Notes: generated from the letters alone by a model not told the origin. Shown: positions 21,816 through 32,332, numbered from the stretch's first letter. The stretch is DNA of 64,000 bases from Brachypodium distachyon (GCF_000005505.3 NC_016133.3:7626001-7690000), one strand, 5' to 3'. Numbers and translations are program-made.

Positions 21816-22846
21816 CCTCCCTATCAGGCCTATCCCGATCCGCTACCCCTCTCTCTCCCTAGTCCCAATCTCCTCCCTTCCTCCCCATCCTATCTTCTCC
21901 CGATCCTTCTCTTCTCTCAACCTCATCCAACCATCCTATTCTCTCCCTCCCGATCTATCCCCGCGCCACCACGCCGAAGCAGGCAACCGCCTTCTCGCCT
22001 CCCCCCGTCACCACGACGGTGCAGGACACTACCTCCTCGCCTCTCCGGCCCGGCTACCACGTTGGCTGCAACAATCTCGGCCTCCTCCTCCCTGCTTGAC
22101 ACCGCCGACATCGTCCTTCGCCAGATCCGGGCACCCTTAGCCCCCTCTCCCTCGGATTCGGCCATCCCGGCCTCACGGCCGCCAGATCTGACCATCCCGG
22201 CCTCATGGCCGCCAGATCGACCCTGATTTCGCACAACGACTGGTGCTGTATGCCGTAGCAGTGTCCCGTCTCATCCCTCTCCTCTCTCTAATATAGGTAG
22301 GCGCTGACGTGACCCAACAACCCCTCCTGCTCTGTCCGGCGCAGGTATTATCTCCCTCTTCCTTCTCCTGCCTCGCCGCCTTTCCCTCTTCCCATTTTCG
22401 ATCTGACTTGTGGCATCCCTCCTTTTATGCAGCACAAGTGGGCAGAACAGCAAGACGACCAGCAACTTCCATCACGATCTACACTTCCCTGCAGAACCTA
22501 GGTAATTCTTTTGCACTGAATGCAGCTCTGATTTTTGTGTGTGCGAGTGTTAGATGCTTGATTGTAAACCCTCCATATCCCAGTTTAAGTGTTGTCTTAC
22601 ATTTTTACATTTTTTTTCCGTAGTAAGTGTCGTATTAGCTTTCTCACAAGGATCATTTATACACAGCCTTGATTTTGCCGCATGCCAAGCGAGCAGCTGC
22701 TTGGATTTGCTTGGAGTGGCAAAATTAATTACCGCATGCATAGCTTTAAACCGTCCTTGGTATTTGTGATGGGGCCAATACGATGTTTAAAATGGGAAGG
22801 AGAGATTAAATTGGATGCCTTGCTAATAAAATTGATTTACATCGTA

Positions 22847-22912
22847 CTTCTTCCGTCCGAAAATAAGTGTCGCAATTTTGTAATTGCAACACTTATTTTG
22901 GGATGGAAGAGG
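22847..22912. mobile_element. 66-bp Stowaway-like hairpin
   Basis: TA flanks at 22845-22846 and 22913-22914. CTTCTTCCGTCCGAAAATAA pairs with TTATTTTGGGATGGAAGAGG, and the centre GTGTCGCAATTTTG/TAATTGCAACAC pairs almost completely, leaving hardly any loop. Confidence 0.8.
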
Positions 22913-23015
22913 TATGAAATATTGGCATTGAATGTTAATCCCAATATCCTGCGATATTGGCATCGGAGCAAATTCAATGCTAAACATACCAATATTGACA
23001 TGGCTTTCAAAAGTT

Positions 23016-23890
23016 AAAAAGAGAAGAAGAAGGAGAAGAAGAAAATTAATTAGCCACGCAGGAGGTGAATTGGACAATTGACATGTAGGTCAAGCTTTAA
23101 GTCCAGAACTCCGGATTGAACTAATTTAAGATCAGTCAGGAGCGCACGCTAAGTGACCGCTATATTTGAAATTTTACATGTACGACCTACAGATCCCTAA
23201 TTGGGATGAGTAAAGAAAGTGACAATCAATGCGATCAGACGACTTTAACTACTCGAAAGAATAAGAAAACCCTTATCCTATAGGAGTTAATATGATAATG
23301 CCACTGGCAGGGGATTAGAAGACGAATAGAAGCGGAATATCGAACAATGGAAGGAGCATAGGTTTAATTCCCTGACTCCCACGACTGGTCAAAGGGCGAT
23401 TGATCTGAAGAAGTTTCTTTACCCTATAGTATTTTTATTTTTTTGCGGGGATACCCCATAGTATAGTTAATTCGATCTTTACACGGGTGCCCCTTAACAT
23501 TGTTAAAATTCAATCAAGAACATAGCATGCATGTATACAAAGACACAGGGGACATGAATGCACACAAAGCAATATGTTAGGGAGCACTATTTTGCAGATA
23601 GGGACACCTCATTGCTCTTTCTGAGGCCATTTTTGTGGCAGGTAGGTGCCCTGGTCCAAAGACAATCTTCCTTATTTCCTTTAGTCCTTCCAAAAAACGG
23701 CAATGACCAACGCAAACACCCTCACTGGCATTGCACACATAGCATCCACAGTCCACACTTACAGCTAATTCCCATTCCAGATCCAGAGGGGGCCAGGAAT
23801 ATTATAAACTCATGTCTCTTGTCTTTGCTGAGGCATCCCAGACCAGATGACCAGAGATTATCCCAGAGTCCCCATTAACCCTGCCGCCCT
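23016..23890. other. Upstream region of the NAC gene
   Basis: No gene or element was recognised. It contains 'ataccctatagta / tataccccatagtata' style repeats near 23419-23465. Confidence 0.3.
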
Positions 23891-23895
23891 CTCCT

Positions 23896-23902
23896 TTATA
23901 AC
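23896..23902 (+). promoter_or_regulatory. TATA box of the NAC gene
   Basis: CTTTATAACTC about 300 bp before the ATG. Transcription would start near 23925-23930. The predicted spliced leader then contains no upstream ATG. Confidence 0.55.
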
Positions 23903-24046
23903 TCGCATCTCTTGCAGCACCACAGACACACACACAACCACCTCCAATCCTGGCTTTCCTTCTTGTGTTGGAAGACTGTTGCTTTCAAGCTGAGCAAAAC
24001 CAAGCAAAACTAGCTAGGTCAAGCAACGGAGCCTTAGATTTCCAAG

Positions 24047-24149
24047 GTATGTGCATGTGTACTATGCATGTTCTTGTCATGTAAGAAATGCATATATGGT
24101 CTGGCCGGAGCGATGTGGAAAGAAGGTTCTAATGTGGTTGTTTCTTCAG
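24047..24149 (+). other. Predicted 5'-UTR intron of the NAC gene
   Basis: Donor CCAAG|GTATGT at 24046/24047 and acceptor TTTCTTCAG at 24141-24149. Removing it joins two ATG-free leader pieces. All ATG triplets between TATA box and start codon lie inside this intron. Confidence 0.55.
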
Positions 24150-24192
24150 ATCTTTGTGGGGGTGAAACAGAGAGGAAGGAAGGCAAGGTAGC

Positions 24193-25532
24193 ATGCATCC
24201 GAACGTCGCGCCGCTGACCGTGCCTCCGGGCTTCAGGTTCCACCCAACCGACGAGGAGCTCCTCTACTACTACCTGAGGAAGAAGGTTGCTTATGAGGCC
24301 ATAGATCTCGATGTCATCAGGGAGGTTGACCTCAACAAGCTTGAGCCCTGGGATCTCATAGGTAACCAAAACTAACAAGAAGTATACTAGTACATATATA
24401 TGTGCATATATAGCTAGGGCCGATCAGCAAGATCTAATATAATCGATCGGTGCAGATCGGTGCAGGATTGGGACGGGGCCTCAGGATGAGTGGTACTTCT
24501 TCAGTCACAAGGACAAGAAGTACCCGACGGGGACGCGGACGAACCGGGCCACGGCGGCCGGGTTCTGGAAGGCCACCGGCCGGGACAAGGCCATCCTCCT
24601 CCACGGCGACAGCAACGCCCGGAGGATCGGGCTCAGGAAGACGCTCGTGTTCTACACCGGCAGGGCCCCGCACGGCACCAAGACCGACTGGATCATGCAC
24701 GAGTACCGCCTCGACAACGACAACGCCGACGCACCGCCGCAGGTACGCAGAGCAATACGAAATGTGTAATCTAAACTAGCTAGGATAGATATATAATCCT
24801 TCTCAGATCGATTTGTTAATGGCGATTAATTGTTGGAATTAATGTGTGCAGGAGGATGGGTGGGTGGTGTGTAGGGTTTTCAAGAAGAAGAGCATCCAGA
24901 GGGGCTACGAGCAGCCGGATCACATGCTAGCCGGCGCAGACGAGCTCAACCAGTCCTCGCAGTTCCATGCCACGGCCGGCATGGCGCTGCCGGTGGAGGA
25001 AGTGGACCAGAAGCACGGATTCCACCAACACCTGATGCACATGAACGGCGGTGTCGGAGGCTTCATCCCCACCTTTGACCCCTCGATGCACCTGCCGCAG
25101 CTCACCAGCGCCGAGACGGCCCCCGCCTTCATGTCCCGCAGTAGCACACACGCCCCTCCTGTGGGCTTGAACAATCAGCTTCTCGATGATATAGGGTTCC
25201 CATCCCAGTCCCAGAACATGATGAAGCTGACAACATCATGCAGCGGAGGCGATGCCGGCACCGGTGAGATGCTTCTTAACGGCGGCGAGGGCGTCCGCTT
25301 CGGCGCTGGAGCGGACTGGTCGATCCTGGACAAGCTCCTAGAGTCGCACCAGAACCTGGATCAGCTCTTCCATGGGAATGGAAAGCTTGGAGGTTCAGCT
25401 CCTGCAGTACTAGCCCCTACCCTTCAGCAGCAGCAGCTGAGGATGGACATGGGCACTTCTTCACTGCAGAGGATGCCATTCTTCCATTACCTTGGCTGCG
25501 ATGCTGCTGATCTTCTCAAGTACTCCAAGTAG
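24193..25532 (+). CDS. NAC transcription factor, SOMBRERO/BEARSKIN-like
   Basis: Three coding exons: 24193-24361, 24456-24742 and 24852-25532, giving 378 residues, the usual NAC exon plan. NAC subdomains: [16 protein letters not shown] (10-24), B (35-56), [15 protein letters not shown]...[10 protein letters not shown] (67-101), [15 protein letters not shown]...WIMHEY (117-140), and [14 protein letters not shown] (153-165). The [19 protein letters not shown] and RCRIGTGPQ segments resemble the root-cap SMB/BRN group, which controls root-cap maturation and wall remodelling from the nucleus; this is known for Arabidopsis and inferred here. The variable C-terminus is Gln/His-rich and ends [17 protein letters not shown]. 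The exon 2 acceptor is the first of two tandem copies, and only that choice restores RCRIG. Confidence 0.92.
24362..24455 (+). other. NAC intron 1 with duplicated acceptor
   Basis: Ends in atcgatcggtgcag, followed at once by a second atcggtgcag ending at 24465. Use of the second AG removes 10 nt and shifts the frame after residue 56. The two copies make the junction ambiguous to gene predictors. Confidence 0.75.
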
Positions 25533-26733
25533 CTGGTCCGCTATCAATATGATGATATGTATTCTGCATTTGTGCAACTTGAGCAGCTGAGACCCTGTAA
25601 TTTTGAATAGTTTTGCTTCATCTTTGATGACCAGTTTTAATTAAGTTAGATTCGTTTTTGTTCGGTTTAAACTTTAAAATGTATATATGGCACAAGTGAA
25701 TGCGCTAGCTCTTGGGGGACGTGTCGTTCTGATGAACGACATGCGCCCTTGGTAAATTGCATGGAAAAAGGGCAGCGAACTCCATTGCCGCCTCTTTTCT
25801 TACATATATATCGATCGAGTTTATTTATGCTCAATTAGAAGGTTTTGTTATCTGTCATTGACAGTCTATCGAGTTTATCCCAATTTCCCATGAGATCCCA
25901 TTTCCCCAGCCGGAGATGAGGCGTTCGGCTGTCGGACTATCACGCTCGGACGACGAGGAGGCTTGGCGTGTGGCGCTCAGAGGCTGCCGTCGGCCAGGAG
26001 ATGCGTTGTCGCTGGATATTGGAAGGAAACCGACGAAGTAGGAGGACGCCGGCGTGGGACTAGCGGAGTCAACGATCCCAAAAACACAGGGCTTCGACTT
26101 GAGTCGATTCTGGGAAAAAAAATTTAGCTACTGCACGCTCCAAGGGTTAGAGATTAGGTCCTAACTTTTTCTAGCACATGGTTTTTACCAATATCGCTCA
26201 TGCCCTAAAGAATCAAAATTTCAAAATTGGCTCTGAGAAGTTTGAAGGGTGGATTTATCAAACCCAGCATCAGTGTTAAGTTATATTGATATCATGTTCC
26301 TTCATACAAAGGAGAGTCCAACCAAAACATTGGCAATACTAAGGAGAACAGATTGCAGAATAAGAGAATCCCCCCGGGCATATCATCCCATTTGCGCCAA
26401 TTAATGCTCAGCTTTGTTGCTCAGCCTACGGATCTGTCCACCCCTGAGGCATTGAGGCCAGCCACCGGGGTATATCATTGTCGCCTTCGACAATTAGCGC
26501 ATTTGGGCAAACCTTTAGGACAAGAAAGGCTTTAGCCGTAAGGGCATTTGGGCATACCCCTAGGCTACACCAGCCGGACCAAATAACATTTGCTCGACTA
26601 TCACGGAGTACAGCCCCCTAAGAAGCCTGAAGGGTGGATTGATCAAACCCAGTATCAGTGCTAAGTTTGAGCCAGCCATGGGGGTCGAGTCCATGCTGCC
26701 AACAGTCTGTTGTTCAACCTCTGGATCCACTAA
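25533..26733. other. Downstream of NAC; contains a 37-bp direct repeat
   Basis: 25533-25700 is the likely NAC 3' UTR. A 37-bp word starting gaagggtggattt (26244-26280) returns with three changes at 26629-26665, 385 bp apart. 'gcatttgggca' words near 26498 and 26546 also repeat. This suggests a decayed LTR or other repeat, but no protein is seen. Confidence 0.4.
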
Positions 26734-26861
26734 GGCCCAGTTCGGTTATCCCAGCCTGCTGCAAATTAAGAGGGGATGCATGATGGATTGCAGATCAATT
26801 CCCTACAATCCCTCTAAATCCCCTTCAATGCCTGCATGGAATTTTACAACCCAACGAGGCC
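26734..26861. mobile_element. Tourist-like MITE, 128 bp
   Basis: TAA flanks (26731-26733, 26862-26864). Ends GGCCCAGTTCGG and, inverted, GGCCTCGTTGGG. The interior pairs ggaattttac/ attccctac-type words imperfectly. Confidence 0.65.
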
Positions 26862-26864
26862 TAA

Positions 26865-27719
26865 AGATGCACAACAGTTTTTTTATATTCCCTTTTGTAT
26901 CACCAATTTTCTGACTCGCGCGCATAGCTATGCCTATCGCACAGAATCTTAGTTTGTAATTGTTCTTATAGCCTCTTAGATTTGTAGTTTCTACTTCTAC
27001 AGTTTTTAGGGCACGAATTGAAACAAATTAAAGATGGCGAGACGAAGGACTAACCGGGTATCTGTACTCGATCCGTGCATCTATGAAACAGCCACGCACG
27101 AAATTGCAAAATTTTCCCTGCCGCTAGAAGCCGCCGCGGCGCTGCATGCCTGGATCTTGCGATGGGATGACGAGAAGAAGAAGAGCAGGCGCGCAAAAAG
27201 CCAGAGATAACCGAAGCAGGGAGAGAAACGATAGATCACATCGGATGTGCGTACGTGCGTGGTGTGGTTTTGCCGATTATGGATTGCAAGCCCAATTCGC
27301 CAATGAACAAGCCTGTTTTTTGTGTGGCCCAGTTGTGCTATTTTTTTTTACTTTGCTGGGCTGACGCGCTGTTGCTAGGCCTTTAGGAAATTAAGGGGGC
27401 AAGGGGGCGAAAATACATTAACAGCCATCTGTAATCCCTCCCTAAAAAAGAAAAGCCATCTCTCATCCCTCTCATAAGAAAAAAATTGCAGAAGCTCCTC
27501 GCCTAAATAGCGTCAACTTTGATTGAAATTTTCCCTCTGAGACAAGAAATACTTGTAGAATGTGTCTAAAAAAGAAATACTTGCAGAAAAGGGAAGGAGC
27601 TATGAAGCCTTAGGAGGTTGAAAATAAGTTAAGCCTATGTTCTTCTTTTCTACTTTCAGTTTGGTATTACTGAAATGTGCTGCGCAGAACTTATTTTATA
27701 TTCTATTATGAAAAAGGCA
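26865..27719. other. Intergenic, nothing recognised
   Basis: No gene recognised. Short poly(T) and poly(A) runs, with 'cagccatctgtaatccctc' / 'agccatctctcatccctc' repeated at 27421 and 27452. Confidence 0.35.
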
Positions 27720-27721
27720 AA

Positions 27722-27925
27722 GGATGCGTTCTTTTCCGTTTCTAGGACTGGCTTCTCCGGAAAGCTGCCCTCACCCAGCTTCCTAGAGAAGCCGCTCCCC
27801 AAATTTGGTTAGGTTTTCAAACTAGTTTAGCCTAATTTTGAAAGCCTAACTAAATTTTGGATGCGGCTTCTAGTGGAAGCCGGAGGAGGACGGCTTCCTA
27901 GAGAATCGCCCAAAAGAACTGGCCC
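27722..27925. mobile_element. MITE-like inverted repeat, about 200 bp
   Basis: GCGTTCTTTTCCGTTTCTAG on the left and, inverted, AGTTCTTTTGGGCGATTCTC on the right. GGCTTCC and GAAGCC blocks pair inside. A target duplication is not clear. Confidence 0.5.
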
Positions 27926-28057
27926 AAAAACTGGTTGCGAAGGATTATCATAATACATCTCAATGCCAAACTCACCCTACGTCTGTTATATTTCAGAAGT
28001 TGAAACTTGCCCGTGTGAATTTAGTACTATCCGATGCCACATATCCAAACTTTTTTA

Positions 28058-28183
28058 CTCCTTCCGATCCATATTACTTGTCACAGCTTTTCTAAATACA
28101 CGAATACCTACATAATGAAACAGGTCTATATTTTTTTTTCGTATATAGACAAAGGTGCGACAAGTAATATGGATCGGAGGGAA
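28058..28183. mobile_element. Stowaway MITE, 126 bp
   Basis: TA flanks (28056-28057, 28184-28185). Ends CTCCTTCCGATCCATATTAC and GTAATATGGATCGGAGGGAA. The ends resemble those of the 18447 element. Confidence 0.85.
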
Positions 28184-28455
28184 TAGTACTTGTTTTCGCT
28201 GTCGGAGGAGATTATGCACGCATAGATGATAAACATACGTTTTATAAAAAGTAAAAATAAAAGGAACTAATAATTCCTTCCAGCCTCCAATTGTCCAAAC
28301 TGAAAGAAACAAAGAGGTACTCAGCTGCGCACTCTGGGTGTGTCATGTGACTCCTGTCGAAATGTAAAGCTGTAAACAGAAGAAAATGGACATGCGCCCA
28401 GCTCAAGATTCGATCATTCAAGTACTGCTCTTATATTCGTAGTTGGGACACACAC

Positions 28456-28567
28456 ATTCCCTTCGTTTCATAATTCTTGAAGCAATTTTTTTCTAAAATG
28501 AGCGAACCTACGTACTTGTATCTAGACGAAGTTGCATCAAGAATTATGGAACGGAGGTCGGAGGGAG
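28456..28567. mobile_element. Stowaway-like MITE with 4-bp extra sequence
   Basis: CCCTTCGTTTCATAATTCTTG pairs with CAAGAATTATGGAACGGAGG. The right end then has TCGG inserted before AGGGAG and TA. The left TA has been lost. Confidence 0.65.
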
Positions 28568-28682
28568 TATTTGATATTCAGGGTTCAGGCATTCATGTAT
28601 TACATAGTGCGCCTGAATTTAGGTTATAGGTTAAAAGATATTTCCCTCTCGCACAAATCCTGGCATACAGAGATTAGAGGCC

Positions 28683-28822
28683 TGTTTGGTTTGAGGCCTG
28701 AGCAAGATGTCTGAGAAAAATTGCTGCCTGTGTGGAGCCTTGAATTTTGTGTCTTTTTGCATGTACCGGCACGATGGAACTTAGTTGTTTGGTTGAGACC
28801 GGTGCCTGAGCAAGTTGTTTGC
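28683..28822 (+). repeat. Imperfect direct repeat (TGTTTGGTT...CTGAGCAAG)
   Basis: tgtttggtttgaggcctgag (28684) and tgtttggttgagaccggtgcc (28786) are both followed by tgagcaag(a/t)tgt. Two tandem copies sit immediately left of the plastid-derived piece. Confidence 0.55.
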
Positions 28823-28856
28823 CTTCAACATTTATTGTTTAAATAGCAACCCACAT

Positions 28857-28885
28857 GGGGAGTACGTTTGCAATGAAACTCGAAA

Positions 28886-28920
<35 letters not shown>

Positions 28921-29098
28921 CGGTTTAATTCGATGCAAAGTGAAGAACCTTACCAGGACATGACATGCCGCGAATCCTCTTGAAAGAGAGGGGTGCCCTC
29001 GGGAACGCGGACACAGATGGTGCATGCCTGTCGTCAGCTCATGCCGTAAGGTGTTGGATTAAGTCTCGCAACGAACCCAACCCTCGTGTTTAGTTGCC
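28857..29098 (+). pseudogene. Plastid 16S rRNA gene fragment in the nucleus (NUPT)
   Basis: 242 bp that reads as the 3' third of a bacterial-type small-subunit rRNA: the GAATTGACGGGGGCCCGCAC core, GAACCTTACCAGG, GGAACGCGGACACAG, and GTCGTCAGCTC followed by GTAAGTCTCGCAACGA-type sequence (here TAAGTCTCGCAACGAACC). The block CGCGAATCCTCTTGAAAGAG is the plastid version, not the mitochondrial one. Several G-to-A and C-to-T changes (for example GTCTCGCAACGAACCCAACC) and a 4-base deletion near 28870 show nuclear decay. It is a fragment only and is not a functional rRNA gene. Confidence 0.9.
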
Positions 29099-30013
29099 AA
29101 GTTTGGAACCCTCAGCTCAGGCTTCCTATTTACTGGGCGTTCAGGCAGAAAGCAAACACGTCGAGGTATGGCTTCCGGCGACGCACAGGCCATGCGGATT
29201 GGTCTCAGGTGTTCGAAGCGGCATGTCGAAGCTCCACAGCAAATTCTTCCATCACCATCCGAACCTAAGTAGCATGGGCTGCATTTTTCTGCCAGGGGCG
29301 TTTAATTTCCCTTTTCTCTGCCAACAGCAATTCAGTTCACGGGCTGTTTTCTGTTATCAGCCGGCCGTGTCCCAACAGCAATTCAGGACCCTGCTGCTGC
29401 TGCACATGCTGAAATGGCCCCTCCCTGGATCCGGCAATAACTCCACCAAATCTGGTTCCTTTTTGCACCTTCTCTCTTGCGGTTCTGCACCTGATCGAGC
29501 AGCAGCGTCGCGTTTCTGTCATTTGTACAGTAACAGAATTATCCGGCTGCCATTGCTAAGGAGCTCAAGGGATAATGGTTTTGTGGTTCCTCCGAGCCAT
29601 TCTATCGTCCTTCCGTTCCTACAGCCCCGTTTAGTCACGCGGGGGGATGTCAGTTTTTTCTTCCGGAATGCCTAGAAGACCCATGCTGAACATATGTTTC
29701 CCGTTGCAGAAACAACTGGAAATCATCTCCCCAGAACCTATAAATACTGAGGATGTCATATAGGAACTTGCCTTTGGTCGCAAAAATGAAGAAGAGGATC
29801 GGAAGAACTTGCACTGCAAGTACAGGAGCAGAGTAGTTTTCTTTTCACAAATGAGGGTTAATTCAATACAATCTCCCTCCCAAACTCAGAAGGGTAGGAT
29901 GGCATTTTCACGGTTTTTTTTCTATTTTCTTTTGCTCTTCTTTTACCTAATCTTTTTTTTTCTCCTACCTCCTTCCTCTCTCGCAAAGTATCTGCAGCCT
30001 AAAGTATTATTTT
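29099..30013. other. Intergenic, nothing recognised
   Basis: Between the plastid piece and the tandem array. It has longer than average open frames on the plus strand (29094-29675), but the translated composition is not protein-like and no domain was seen. 'caacagcaattcag' occurs at 29323 and 29372. Confidence 0.35.
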
Positions 30014-30015
30014 GA

Positions 30016-30700
30016 CAATCCCATCGGTGAGATTGTGCGAAATTATGTCTACTATGACGGTGTGAAATTTCGTCTTGATCCGACAATGAAATCTCTGGCC
30101 AACTCCAAAACACCAAGTGTTGTTCGGATTCCTCGCGGCCGTGCGTCACAGCACGAATGTCTAACTTGTTCGCATGTTTCCCGTCGATCCAATTATTATT
30201 TCGACGATCTCTTCGGTGAGATTGTGTGGAATTTTGTATACTAGCACAGTGTAAAAGTTCGTCGCGATCTAACGGTGTAATCTCCAAAAAACATGAAAAA
30301 ACCGAGTGTTGTTTGAATTTCTCGCGACCCTGCGAGACAGCACAAACGTCCAAATTGTTTGCATGTTCCCCGCTGCCTCAAGAAAGATTTCGCCGATCCC
30401 TTCAGTGAGAATGTGTGGAATTTTGTGTACCATTATAATGTGAAATTTCATCGCGATCCAACGGTGGAATCTCCGTAAAATTGCAAAACACCGGGCACTG
30501 TTTGGATTTCTCACAGCCGTGCGGGACAGCATAAACGTCCGACTTGTTCGCATGTTTCCCGCTGGCTCAAGTATTTCGCTGATCCCTTCGGTGGGATTGT
30601 GCGGAATTGTTTATACTACAAGCTCGTGAAATTTCGTCGCGGTCCAACGGTGCAATCTCCGGCAAAATCAAAAATATCTAATGTTGTTCGGAACTAGGCA
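30016..30700. repeat. Tandem repeat, period about 188 bp, nearly four copies
   Basis: The word (c/t)gatcccttcggtgagattg starts at 30016, 30205, 30394 and 30580, giving spacings of 189, 189 and 186. Each unit also has 'gtgaaatttcgtcgcgatcc', 'acggtg(c/g)aatctcc', 'gttgtttggatttctcgc' and 'acttgttcgcatgtttcccgc' in the same order. The fourth unit is partial. Copies differ by roughly a tenth to a fifth, so the array is old. The period is near nucleosome length, as in plant satellites. Confidence 0.85.
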
Positions 30701-31975
30701 GAAAGAAGAGAAGAAAATATTAATTACTGTCCATCATATCTTTTTTTATGAAAGAGTACGGAGTGATCTGGACCGTCCTTGTGTTTTCGTTGGTAAAAGG
30801 GGGTGTATTGAATAGAAGTTTTCACAAATCACACTTAACCGATCTCTACTGAACGGTAAAATATGCTCTCTATCAACTGCACAGAGGGAATCGAGCTGGT
30901 TACCAGTGGCATATAAGGAATTCTCACTAACAAACAAATCCAGAATTTCCTCCCTATCTCCTCTTTCCACCCATTTCTGGTAGCTTGCGTGCGCGCGCTT
31001 GTGAAATGCAGTTTGCGTGCACCTATACACACGTACACGACAAGAAGAGCTCTGGCATAGAGAGAAAAAAAAAACTCCAGTTCGATGGATCTCGTTCTGA
31101 TCTTAGTTTAGGCAGTTAAAATTCAGAGTCGCTGATTAGTCAAGGTATAACCAAAAGTGTCATGGTCACGTTGAAAAATAAAGGATGGCCACGCAATGAG
31201 TCTTCTCCATGAGACGCCAAAATCCTAGTGGCCAGCAGCAGCTCGCGTGTGTATGTTTACTACGGTCAGAACAGAATTAACTCCAGGTTAGGATCGTGTA
31301 CGGAGGAGAGAGTTCACGTCAGAATTTCGCCATCAGTTTTCTCATCTGCGTTGATTTGACCAAGTTTAGTTACAGCACTCTGTCGGTGAACCAGTAGCAT
31401 TTGCGTAGCAGTAGTTTAATTCTGGGATGGATCCCTGTTTCCTTTTCTGAGCGAAAGGAGAAGAGAAAGTTCCCAGGATCGAAGAACAGGAAGCAGAGTG
31501 TTGGAAAACAGAGGGTAGCGGCAGAGCATAGCAAAAATGGTCAGAGGCCAAGCCCTTCTTCAGTTCTTCTTTTTTACTACTAGCGGCTGAGCATAGCAAA
31601 ACGGAGGAAGAGATAAACAAAGTTGTAACAGATTAACTAGATTTTTTTTTACGCCGAGATGAGTACATGTTGAACTGTACCCTCACGACCTGTTAATCCC
31701 TCACTGTTTCCATCATCATCGTCAATATATATACAGAGAAATCTCAGAAAAATATGAGGAAGAAGAACTGAAGAACAAGCTAGCTCCTTAATGTACTGTG
31801 TACATACAACCCGACGAAGAGCAAAACCAACAAGAATTAATCCTAGACTGTCCCTAAAAGATCGATCGGTCACCTCGGCTCTAGCTAGCAGAATTCCCAG
31901 CCAGGACATCAACGGAAGCATTAAAAAGAATCTATGTATATATATGCTCTGCTCTGCTCTGCTGTGCGTGGTACA
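30701..31975. other. Intergenic; 3' flank of the MGNC gene at its right end
   Basis: No gene recognised. The 3' UTR of the minus-strand gene at 31976 should lie in 31700-31975. Confidence 0.35.
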
Positions 31976-32332
31976 TCAATCGGCGCCGGGAGCGGCGGGG
32001 GCCGTCTCGGCGGAGGGGCACTCGAGGATGCTCTCGAGGCTGGGCCGCCAGGCGCCGTTGCCGGAGCGCGCATGGTGGTCGCGCTTGCGCGCCATGTCCC
32101 TGAGCACGTCCTCGAGGCGCCTGTCGCCGGCCTTGAGCTGCGCCATGAGCCACTCCAGCTCTCCCTTGGTCAGCACCATCTTCACCTTCAGCACCGACGC
32201 CGACGCTTCCTCCTGATGATCCTCCACTTCGCCGCTTCTCTTGCTCGCCTGCATCTGCACCAGGCCCTGATGATCTCCTCCCGGCACGCCGCCATCGCCA
32301 TCGCCATGGCTGCCCTGGATGCAGTTTCCCAT
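31976..32332 (-). CDS. Small plant-specific protein with MGNC start (hypothetical)
   Basis: 118 residues, no intron. It begins MGNC: Gly2 is an N-myristoylation site and Cys4 a likely palmitoylation site, so membrane attachment is probable. A Gly/Asp/His-rich linker leads to a conserved block VLKVKMVLTKGELEWLMAQL (47-66) with RRLEDVLRDMARKR (71-84), then the C-terminal WRPSLESILECPS (95-107). These blocks recur in a family of uncharacterised plant proteins, some related to DUF4228/PADRE stress-induced proteins. The link to that group is my inference. The start is well supported by the lipidation motif. No biochemical function is claimed. Confidence 0.85.
   Translation of the reverse strand: MGNCIQGSHGDGDGGVPGGDHQGLVQMQASKRSGEVEDHQEEASASVLKVKMVLTKGELEWLMAQLKAGDRRLEDVLRDMARKRDHHARSGNGAWRPSLESILECPSAETAPAAPGAD

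Larger units (their letters stand above)
19929..23015. mobile_element. Harbinger/Tourist-like element, copy 2, interrupted
   Basis: TTA (19926-19928) then CCTTGTTTGGATGTAGACAT. The subterminal words (ttcaagatgtttggatgg, gatattcaggctcaatattg) follow copy 1 in the same order. The right side (22918-23000) again has 'atattggcattgaatgttaa' and 'cccaatatcctgcgatattgg', but the outermost right end is diverged, so the boundary near 23015 is approximate. Blocks such as 'gcggcggtgtaggtcc', 'ccggcgcaggta' and 'ttcgatctgactt' align with copy 1. A CACTA-like piece and a short Stowaway interrupt it. Confidence 0.55.

Noticed and set aside
21636..22234. Ser/Pro-rich open frames of up to 196 codons
   Set aside because: Produced by (CT)n and C-rich sequence, with no domain and no conserved start context.
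22230..22263. A second CACTG-type CACTA end (ccgtagcagtg at 22263)
   Set aside because: Short match only, with no subterminal repeats of the family and no partner end.
28857..29098. Bacterial contamination (16S rRNA)
   Set aside because: The diagnostic block CGCGAATCCTCTTGAAAGAG is plastid-type, the piece is only 242 bp and decayed, and it is embedded in plant DNA.
29094..29675. 193-codon open frame
   Set aside because: It starts at the edge of the plastid fragment, the composition is random, and no domain was recognised.
30016..30700. CRISPR array
   Set aside because: The repeats are 188 bp and contiguous without unique spacers, in a eukaryotic context.
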